NCBI GenBank assembly: GCA_020848055.1
Contig: JADLBB010000132.1
Span: 1 to 11,551, forward strand
Length of the DNA: 11,551 nt
Reading direction: 5' to 3'
Source of the DNA: Chloroflexota bacterium
GTDB lineage: Bacteria; Chloroflexota; Limnocylindria; QHBO01
Position numbers and translations under genes: made by a program. Under the pieces are notes generated by a model that worked only from the letters and a program-made list of their open reading frames with translations, had not been told where the DNA came from and searched no databases. Each line of letters begins with the position of its first letter. Position 1 is the first letter of the stretch. Of the stretch, positions 1-5,354 are shown piece after piece.

Positions 1-674
1 GCCACCTGCGCAGCTACTTCGGATGCATCGGCGATCCTGTGCATGGGCATCTTGTCGAGGAGCTTCTCGAGGCGGTCGGGCGGAACATCATCGGTCATCT
101 TGGTCCTGACCGAACCGGGCGTAATGCAGTTCACGATGATGCCGAATTGGACCAGCTCTTTGGCCAGAGCCTTGGTTAGGGCAATCTGTCCGGCCTTAGC
201 CGCAGAGTACGCCGCGCTGTTGGCATTCCCCTCTTTTCCTGCCACCGAAGCGACGTTGATGATCCGGCCTGACTTCTGCGCGATCATCGATGGCACGACT
301 GCCCTGCACCAGTAGAACGTTCCGTCCAGGTCAACCGCGAACAGTGCGCGCCACTCCGCGTCGCTTATCTCGTGGAGCGGGGCATTCCTGCCGACCAAGC
401 CTGCATTGTTCACCAAGATATCCACACGGTCGAAGCCGTCCAACACGCCAGCGAAAGCCGCCTCGACGGAGTCCGACCGGCTGACGTCGGATGCGAATGC
501 CGCGGCATAGCCGCCGGCGCTACGGATCGCGGACGCCACCAGTTCGGCGCCCTCTCGATCGATGTCAATCACCGCGACCTTGGCGCCCTCGTGGGCCAGC
601 CGAATGGCCGTCGCCTTGCCGATGCCTGATGCTCCGCCCGTTACAACGGCCACGCGGCCCGCTAGGTCATACAA
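1..674 (-). CDS. SDR family NAD(P)-dependent oxidoreductase (FabG-like), 3' end cut by window
   Basis: Classical short-chain dehydrogenase/reductase, a cytosolic NAD(P)-dependent oxidation or reduction of a carbonyl or alcohol; the substrate cannot be read from the sequence. 224 codons are present of a family length near 250, and the C-terminus runs off the left edge. Visible motifs: Rossmann TGGASGIG (residues 12-19), an acidic Asp37 at the end of beta strand 2 that usually favours NAD(H) over NADP(H), NNAG (89-92), catalytic Ser143, and YSAAK with Tyr156 and Lys160, then ITPGSVRT (184-191). The Asn of the usual catalytic tetrad is Asp115 (VDLDG). I chose the TTG at 674 because a strong GGAGGAG lies just upstream and the protein then begins in the usual MYDLAGRVAVVTGG style. 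An ATG one base downstream reads into a stop at its third codon. Its GC is lower than that of the genes right of 2.7 kb. Family assignment is secure; the name beyond SDR is not. Confidence 0.93.
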   Translation of the reverse strand, partial: MYDLAGRVAVVTGGASGIGKATAIRLAHEGAKVAVIDIDREGAELVASAIRSAGGYAAAFASDVSRSDSVEAAFAGVLDGFDRVDILVNNAGLVGRNAPLHEISDAEWRALFAVDLDGTFYWCRAVVPSMIAQKSGRIINVASVAGKEGNANSAAYSAAKAGQIALTKALAKELVQFGIIVNCITPGSVRTKMTDDVPPDRLEKLLDKMPMHRIADASEVAAQV

Positions 675-677
675 TGT

Positions 678-684
678 CTCCTCC
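678..684 (-). promoter_or_regulatory. Ribosome binding site GGAGGAG deciding a TTG start
   Basis: On the minus strand GGAGGAG is followed by ACA and then TTG (5 nt from GGAGG to TTG). This selects the rare TTG initiator of the SDR gene. Confidence 0.7.
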
Positions 685-846
685 AATCACGATATCCCAA
701 GGTCTCTCCAACGCTTGGATTGCCCCCTTACTCGCCGCTACAGGCAAGACGCGCGCCTCTTTGACTTTGGAGCGTTCGAGAGGTTCCGGCGCCGAAGAGT
801 GTGGCGATAGGACGCCCGCACCAGTCTACCGCAACGGGCGGTGGTC

Positions 847-878
847 TTGACGGACATCACGGATACGTGATATGTCAA
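847..878 (+). promoter_or_regulatory. Promoter with near-palindromic operator between -35 and -10
   Basis: TTGACG (847-852) and TATGTC (871-876) are spaced 18 bp apart and read toward the small gene at 919. The spacer holds a perfect inverted repeat, ATCACG / CGTGAT (856-861 and 866-871, 4-nt centre). The symmetry extends imperfectly outward to GAC/GTC and to TTGAC/GTCAA at the ends. The opposite strand also reads a perfect TTGACA (873-878) facing the SDR gene, but I see no good -10 for it. A dimeric repressor site controlling one or both divergent genes is the natural reading; no regulator gene is in the window. Confidence 0.45.
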
Positions 879-918
879 ACTCGGTCATGCGATAGCGGTG
901 GAAGGGTTAGGAGGACGG

Positions 919-1176
919 ATGCGGGAGGGCTTTGGTGGTCATCGGCAAAGCGCAACGGCGGAGGGCCAGTCGTGCTGTGAGGAGTTCGCGCGGGTGAGAC
1001 GAGACACCTTGACTGAGGTGGCGAAGGACCAAGTGGGGGTGGTTCCCCTCTACCTGTACGGGCGTTGGGCGTTGGTCGCGGGGGGTGATCTCGCCGACAG
1101 CGCATCCTTCATAGGCTGGTGTCCTTGGTGCGGGACCCGCCTGCAACAGCCAAGCCCCATCTTTCCCTTCTACTAA
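919..1176 (+). CDS. Small cysteine-pair (CC...CPWCGTRL) putative zinc-ribbon protein
   Basis: 85 residues from the ATG at 919, chosen because AGGAGG ends 4 bases upstream; a GTG at 898 is the longer alternative. Two cysteine pairs are visible: Cys19-Cys20, and Cys68/Cys71 in WCPWCGTRL near the C-terminus. These could together hold one zinc ion. The arrangement (CC near the start, a short beta-rich middle, CPWCG-(K/R)-L at the end) resembles small uncharacterised proteins such as those grouped as DUF6980; this is from memory and not checked. No function can be assigned. It is divergent from the SDR gene, with an operator-like palindrome in the shared upstream region, and converges with the flavoprotein gene after 46 bases. 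The first 18 residues look unstructured, so the true start could be slightly different. Confidence 0.55.
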   Translation: MREGFGGHRQSATAEGQSCCEEFARVRRDTLTEVAKDQVGVVPLYLYGRWALVAGGDLADSASFIGWCPWCGTRLQQPSPIFPFY

Positions 1177-1222
1177 TCTAGAGATCTGACGGACACGAAC
1201 CTATGACGTGGCAGACCAGACG

Positions 1223-1774
1223 TCAACCTGCTGGTGGCACATCCCAATCGTGTACGTCGATTCCCGCCTCTCGGGACAGGATGTCTAGCGCTGCCGTGGC
1301 TCCGGCACCAGCAGAGATGATCGCTTGGCTCCGTCTTGGACGAAGGCTTCGGCCGACGACGTAGACGTGGTCGAAGCGTGTGCGAAACTCACTATCCACC
1401 AGAATGAGATCGTCAGACTCTACTAGACCGAGTTGTCTCGCGATCGTCCTTCGCTTGCCTTCGGCGAGGATCAAATACTGACTGCGAAGTACATCGCCCG
1501 CCGACGTTGTTACAGAGATGCCTTCTCGCATCACCGCAGAAATGGCGGCGTCCGGTCGGAGGTCTGCTCCGTAGCCGCGCACTTGCGCAAGCGCTGTCTC
1601 GTAGAAGTCCGTGCCCAACTTCTCGGCCACGCCCAAGTAGTTTTGAAGGAGAGCCGACCGCACGCCCGTCTCTCCGGAACCCAGCACTATCACAGCGTAT
1701 CCAGCCTTCGCTAGGAGCAGGGCTGCACTTAGCCCGGCCGGCCCGTCTCCGATGACGGTGACCTTAGCGTCCAT
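1223..1774 (-). CDS. Short thioredoxin-reductase-like FAD-dependent oxidoreductase lacking the NADPH domain
   Basis: 183 residues, against about 310-320 for thioredoxin reductase. The N-terminal FAD-binding beta-alpha-beta unit is clear (IGDGPAGLSAALLLAKAGY, residues 8-26), followed by LLQNYLGV (42-49), where these enzymes have the NFPG-like turn. At about residue 128 the protein passes straight to the C-terminal FAD segment (VYVVGRSL at 137-144, SAGAGATAALDIL at 154-166). The whole NADPH-binding domain and the redox CxxC are missing, and there is no cysteine anywhere. The usual GD of the second FAD motif is GR (Gly141-Arg142). Known families of similar length exist, notably in haloarchaea (from memory), so this may be a genuine minimal architecture rather than a deletion. 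The start is ATG with GGTGG 7 nt upstream. It is divergent from the unknown gene at 1825, across a 50-bp gap. Substrate and electron partner are unknown. Confidence 0.8.
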   Translation of the reverse strand: MDAKVTVIGDGPAGLSAALLLAKAGYAVIVLGSGETGVRSALLQNYLGVAEKLGTDFYETALAQVRGYGADLRPDAAISAVMREGISVTTSAGDVLRSQYLILAEGKRRTIARQLGLVESDDLILVDSEFRTRFDHVYVVGRSLRPRRSQAIISAGAGATAALDILSREAGIDVHDWDVPPAG

Positions 1775-1824
1775 CCTGCCACCCGTCGAGTGTGTGATAT
1801 CGTATCATAAGGTTATTGTACACA
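1775..1824. promoter_or_regulatory. Compact divergent promoter/operator region
   Basis: This AT-rich 50 bp separates the flavoprotein gene from the unknown gene at 1825. It contains the inverted repeat TGATA-TCG-TATCA (1795-1807), overlapping ATAA-GG-TTAT (1807-1816), with TGTGT (1791-1795) and ACACA (1820-1824) at the edges. Possible -10 hexamers are TATCAT on the plus strand (1803-1808) and TATGAT or TACAAT on the minus strand. No convincing -35 is seen. GATATCGT (1796-1803) also occurs on the minus strand at 689-696, next to the SDR ribosome binding site. Confidence 0.35.
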
Positions 1825-2541
1825 ATGCGAAGAAAGATGACCGGGATGGAAGACAAGAGATCCTACTTCTTCGACTACACGCTGGAGTTCACAGACCAAT
1901 CCAGGGCGAACGCAGAGGACTTCTGGCGTTGGTATCGGTCGGACAACGCTCTACTCGGAGAGGTGCGCGCCCAACTGGAGAGTGAGTACTTCAGCACACG
2001 GGTGGCGCAGAGGGTCTACAGGACCATTCAGGGCCAGAGCAACACTGTCTTGGAGCGCATTGAAGTCCGGGGGCTCAGAGGAATTGCCAACTTCTTCCTG
2101 GGGCTCAACTTGATGAAGGCGAACATTGCGGAGGCGTCTGTCCGCCTCGATGAGTTCTATCGATGGATCGAGATTTCTCGCCTTCAGATTCGCGCTGCGG
2201 CACCCAGTTTCGACCGGTTCGAGCTGGGCGACCACAAGGTCTTCCTCGCGAGTCGGTACCAGTATCGGCATGCCGCGCGAGCTCGCCCGGGTGACTTCTG
2301 CCGCTCAATCGATGCTCTGGACGATGCTATCAAGCGTGCCCATCCGGATGTGCGCGGGGTTCAGAACTACACGGATCTAGTTGGAGCGCATTGGGAATAC
2401 TCCCGATGGATTGCGTTTGACGATATCGAGGCGGCGGCAAGGTATCTCACCCGAGGTCGAGATCTCGATGTGGAGGCCCTACTCGCGACTTGGTTGGAGC
2501 CTCTCGAGGACCGGCTCATTGATGAAGTGATGGCCACCTGA
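1825..2541 (+). CDS. Protein of unknown function, 238 residues
   Basis: Not recognised. It is soluble: no signal peptide or membrane segment. It is rich in Arg, Asp, Glu and aromatic residues. The C-terminal half has an RPGDF turn, then a helix, VRGVQNYTDLVGAH, and FDDIEAAARYL. That order is reminiscent of ferredoxin-like alpha/beta barrel (ABM or NIPSNAP-type) domains, and the N-terminal half (FFDYTLEF...FWRWYRSD) could be a second copy. This fold guess is weak inference. Start choice is uncertain: in-frame TTG at 1816 and ATGs at 1825, 1837 and 1846 all lie close together without a clear ribosome binding site; I took the first ATG. It shares a 50-bp divergent promoter region with the short flavoprotein, so the two may be co-regulated. 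Base composition is lower in GC than the genes from 2717 onward. A continuous reading frame with plausible protein composition supports it being real. Confidence 0.7.
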   Translation: MRRKMTGMEDKRSYFFDYTLEFTDQSRANAEDFWRWYRSDNALLGEVRAQLESEYFSTRVAQRVYRTIQGQSNTVLERIEVRGLRGIANFFLGLNLMKANIAEASVRLDEFYRWIEISRLQIRAAAPSFDRFELGDHKVFLASRYQYRHAARARPGDFCRSIDALDDAIKRAHPDVRGVQNYTDLVGAHWEYSRWIAFDDIEAAARYLTRGRDLDVEALLATWLEPLEDRLIDEVMAT

Positions 2542-2716
2542 GTCCGGCATCGCGCAAGTTTGTTCAGCGCGTGGCCTTCAGTGGAACAGGACGATATTGT
2601 GTGCTGAGAAGCGTTGTAGCGATGGGAGTAACTAGGCCCATCAAGGGAGCCATCATCCATTTCGTTCGTATCCAACGGCTAGTGAGAACCAGCCCGGCTC
2701 GCAAATTGGGTTAGCC
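2542..2716. other. Intergenic gap at a base-composition boundary
   Basis: 175 bp without a recognisable gene, terminator or tRNA. Upstream DNA is about 50-55% GC in the lines I counted, while downstream lines reach 75-78%. The only structure noticed is TGGG...CCCA around 2625-2640, too weak to call. No clear promoter for citrate synthase is visible. Confidence 0.4.
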
Positions 2717-3820
2717 TTGAAGTCACCTATCGGCCATCTCTCGTACGCGCCCGGCCTCAAGGGCGTCGTGGCCGGGGAGACGTCACTGGCCATGATCGAC
2801 GGGGCCGCGGGCCGCCTCCAGTATCGGGGCTATCCGATTGGCGAGCTGGTCGACCACGGCACGTACAGCCAGGTTGCCGAGCTGTTGTGGACCGGCGCCT
2901 GGTCGCCCGATGCCCACCTGGCGTGTGCGCCGCTCGAGCCCGAACTGGTGGACGTGGTTCGCCGCCTGCCCGCCGATTCGAACGCGATGGATGCCCTGCG
3001 CACGGCGGCATCGGCGTGGGGTGCGATCCATCGGTTGACGTGGCCGCCGACCATCGACCAGGCGCACGCGATCACGGCCGTCGCGCCGTCGGCCCTGGCG
3101 GCGTTCGCCCGACTTCGGGAAGGCCTCGAACCCGTTCAACCCGACCCCGCCCTCGGATTAGCGGCGGGCTTCCTGTACCAGTTGCTCGGCACCCGACCCG
3201 ACGAGGCGGCTGCACGGGCCCTCGATGCGTACTTCGTCGTCGGGGCCGAGCATGGGTTCAACGCCTCGACCTTCACGGCACGGGTCATCATCTCGACGCA
3301 TTCGGACCTCGCGTCGGCCGTGGCCGGCGCGATCGGCGCCCTGAAGGGGCCGTGGCACGGTGGGGCGCCGGCCGAGGTCGTCGATCAGTTGCACGAGATC
3401 GGCTCGGTGGACGAGGCGGAGGCATGGATCCGGGCCACCCTGGCCCGCGGGGACCGGCTCATGGGCTTCGGCCACCGCGTGTATCGAGCCTATGACCCGC
3501 GAGCGGCAGCGCTGAGGAGCGTGGCGGAGGGGCTGGCCGGGATGACTGGCTGGCTCGACAAGGCGGTCGCGATCGAGCAGGTTGCGCTGCGCGTCCTGGC
3601 CGAGCACAAGCCCGACTACCCGATCAAGACCAACGTCGAGTACTACGCCGCCGCCGTCCTGCAGGGCGTCGGGCTGCCGCCCAACCTGTTCCCCGCTGTG
3701 TTCGCCCTAGCCCGGCACGCGGGATGGACGGCCCACAGCCTGGAGCAGGCCGAGGTGAACGTGTTGATCCGTCCTGACGTCCGCTACGTCGGCCCGGCGG
3801 AGCGCCACCTGCCCGATTGA
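2717..3820 (+). CDS. gltA: Citrate synthase (short type-II-like form, Glu at the catalytic Asp position)
   Basis: Condenses oxaloacetate and acetyl-CoA to citrate in the cytosol (a 2-methylcitrate synthase activity is also possible). 367 residues, typical of the short citrate synthases of Bacillus, Thermus and Actinobacteria. Motifs: GLKGVVAGET (13-22), AEHGFNAST (177-185; His179 matches the oxaloacetate-binding His), GPWHGGA (211-217; His214 matches the first catalytic His), and the signature GFGHRVYRAYDPR (250-262; His253, Arg262). The third catalytic residue, Asp in the usual NVDFY, is Glu308 here (TNVEYY, codon 3638-3640). I recall the same substitution in some mycobacterial CitA-type paralogues, unchecked. 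Arg333 and Arg352 fit the substrate-binding arginines. The start is TTG at 2717; it has no clear ribosome binding site, but any later ATG would remove the conserved N-terminus. It lies 50 bp upstream of the exporter gene, on the same strand. Confidence 0.95.
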   Translation: MKSPIGHLSYAPGLKGVVAGETSLAMIDGAAGRLQYRGYPIGELVDHGTYSQVAELLWTGAWSPDAHLACAPLEPELVDVVRRLPADSNAMDALRTAASAWGAIHRLTWPPTIDQAHAITAVAPSALAAFARLREGLEPVQPDPALGLAAGFLYQLLGTRPDEAAARALDAYFVVGAEHGFNASTFTARVIISTHSDLASAVAGAIGALKGPWHGGAPAEVVDQLHEIGSVDEAEAWIRATLARGDRLMGFGHRVYRAYDPRAAALRSVAEGLAGMTGWLDKAVAIEQVALRVLAEHKPDYPIKTNVEYYAAAVLQGVGLPPNLFPAVFALARHAGWTAHSLEQAEVNVLIRPDVRYVGPAERHLPD

Positions 3821-3870
3821 AGGGAACCGGCCTGAACGCCTGATTCGATCCGCCGCGTCACAATGTCCTG

Positions 3871-4851
3871 ATGCACTCGTCTCCGCGCGGCGCACCGCCA
3901 ATGGCCTGGGTTGCCATCGCGCTGATGACCGTCTACCTCGTGTGGGGTTCGACGTACCTAGGCATCGCGGTGATGATCGAGACCATGCCGCCGCTCCTGT
4001 CGATTGGCATGCGTTATCTGCTGGCCGGAGGGCTGATGATCGGCGGGGTGTGGCTGCATGCCCGGTTGACCGGACGCGGGCGGCTCAAACACCCGACCGT
4101 GGCGCACTGGATGACGGCGCTGATAGTCGGCACGCTGCTGCTGCTGGGCGGCAACGGCGGCGTCGCCCTCGGGGAGCAGTTCATCCCCAGTGGCGTGGCG
4201 GCGCTGCTTTTTGCCACCACCCCGATCTGGTTGTCGGTGTTTGAGGCGCTGGCCACCCGTCAGCGACCGAGCCGCCTGGTCGTCGGCGGCCTTGTGTCGG
4301 GCGTCGTGGGCGTGGCGACCCTGCTGGCGCCGGTCCAGGGCATTGGCGAGTTGCATCCGATCGGGGTCGTGCTCGTGCTCGGCGCGGCCATGTCGTGGGC
4401 CATCGGCTCGATCTATTCGCGTGGCGCGCGCGTCTCTGTCCACGGGCTGCTGGGAACGGGCATGACCATGCTCGCTGGTGGCGTGGCGCTGGTGATCGTG
4501 GCCGTTGTCATCGGCGAAGTCGGGGAGGTCAAACTGGCGACCATCTCTGATCGGTCGTGGGTGGCCTTCATGTACCTGGTGCTGATCGGCTCGCTGGTGG
4601 GATTCACGGCCTACGCGTGGTTGCTGGCAAACGTGGCGATCTCGACGGTCGCGACCTACGCGTACGTCAACCCGGTCGTCGCGGTCGTCCTGGGGGCGGT
4701 CGTCCTGACCGAGCCGATCTCGCCGCGCACGGTTCTGGCGGCGATCGTCATCATCGGCGCCGTCATCGCCATGGTCAGCGGGAGGCCCCGAGCAGCCGAT
4801 GAGCCCGACCCGGCACCGGACGTGGCGTCACTCGAGCCGAACAACCCCTGA
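3871..4851 (+). CDS. EamA/DMT-superfamily transporter (YedA-like exporter)
   Basis: Inner-membrane permease of the drug/metabolite transporter superfamily, probably exporting a small metabolite or amino-acid-like compound; the substrate is not predictable. 326 residues with about ten hydrophobic segments arranged as two EamA repeats. The first begins with the family hallmark VWGSTYLGI (24-32) and includes GEQFIPSGVAALLFATTPIW. The second ends with ATYAYVNPVVAVVLGAVVLTEP. The C-terminal tail is hydrophilic and Pro/Asp-rich. The start at 3871 has no ribosome binding site; CACAAT (3859-3864) lies 6 nt before the ATG, so a leaderless transcript is possible. A second ATG at 3901 would remove ten hydrophilic residues and still leave a full transporter. 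It follows citrate synthase by 50 bp, and the decayed gene begins 3 bp after its stop. Confidence 0.93.
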   Translation: MHSSPRGAPPMAWVAIALMTVYLVWGSTYLGIAVMIETMPPLLSIGMRYLLAGGLMIGGVWLHARLTGRGRLKHPTVAHWMTALIVGTLLLLGGNGGVALGEQFIPSGVAALLFATTPIWLSVFEALATRQRPSRLVVGGLVSGVVGVATLLAPVQGIGELHPIGVVLVLGAAMSWAIGSIYSRGARVSVHGLLGTGMTMLAGGVALVIVAVVIGEVGEVKLATISDRSWVAFMYLVLIGSLVGFTAYAWLLANVAISTVATYAYVNPVVAVVLGAVVLTEPISPRTVLAAIVIIGAVIAMVSGRPRAADEPDPAPDVASLEPNNP

Positions 4852-4854
4852 CCG

Positions 4855-5354
4855 ATGCTGCCGGAATAGTTCGCCATCGTCGGGGCGGTCATCGGCTCCC
4901 TCGGCCGCCTGTGGGTGTTGAGAGTCTGTCGTGGCCGTTGTTCGTGGCTGGTCTGACGCCCTGCTCGTCGTCGCGGCATCGTCCCTCAACCCGGCGGCCT
5001 ATTGGCGGAGCGTGCCGCGCGACCTACGTCCTGATGGCGGCGGCGATTGCCAGCATGGGCCTGTGGGCCATCACCGACAACCCGAAACCTGGCCCTCGCG
5101 TTCGCGCTTGTGGCCGACATGCTGGCGGGCATCCCGACCCTCATCAAGGATCACCGTCACCCTGAGCCGGAGAGCTGGGCCGCCGACGCCATCAGTGCGT
5201 TCGGGTTCGGCATCGGCGTGTTGGGTAGTCCCGGCCTTCGACTTTCGAGCACGCCGCCTTCGTCGTCTTCATCTTCGTCATGAACAGTACGTTCGCGGTG
5301 CTGGCGTTCAGGGGACACAGGACCCGATTCGGTCTCGACCCGATCAATGGCTGA
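4855..5354 (+). pseudogene. Decayed small multi-pass membrane protein gene (one nonsense codon, about four frameshifts)
   Basis: Reassembling the plus-strand frames gives one coherent membrane protein. Frame 1 from ATG 4855 reads MLPE, a stop (TAG 4867-4869, plausibly from TGG) and FAIVGAVIGSLG. Frame 2 near 4945-5015 reads ALLVVAASSLNPAAYW. Frame 3 near 5015-5085 reads YVLMAAAIASMGLWAITDNP. Frame 1 from about 5086 reads NLALAFALVADMLAGIPTLI and then KDHRHPEPESW. Frame 3 from 5244 reads FEHAAFVVFIFVMNSTFAVL and runs to TGA at 5352-5354. Joined, these follow the layout of an uncharacterised bacterial/archaeal membrane family that I recall (AYW...DY, LWxITxxPNLA, ADxLAxxPTxIK, HPExES). A segment near 4925-4945 also looks deleted. 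The start sits 3 bp after the transporter stop, and the end overlaps the convergent lipoprotein gene by 11 bp. Five or so separate lesions argue for true decay, although assembly errors cannot be excluded. Confidence 0.75.

Noticed and set aside
375..850. Several plus-strand frames of 64-119 codons at the left edge
   Set aside because: They are antisense to the SDR gene or run into its upstream region, with no protein-like motifs.
2660..2716. tRNA remnant (GTTCGTATCC resembles a T-loop)
   Set aside because: No matching acceptor, D or anticodon arms on either strand.
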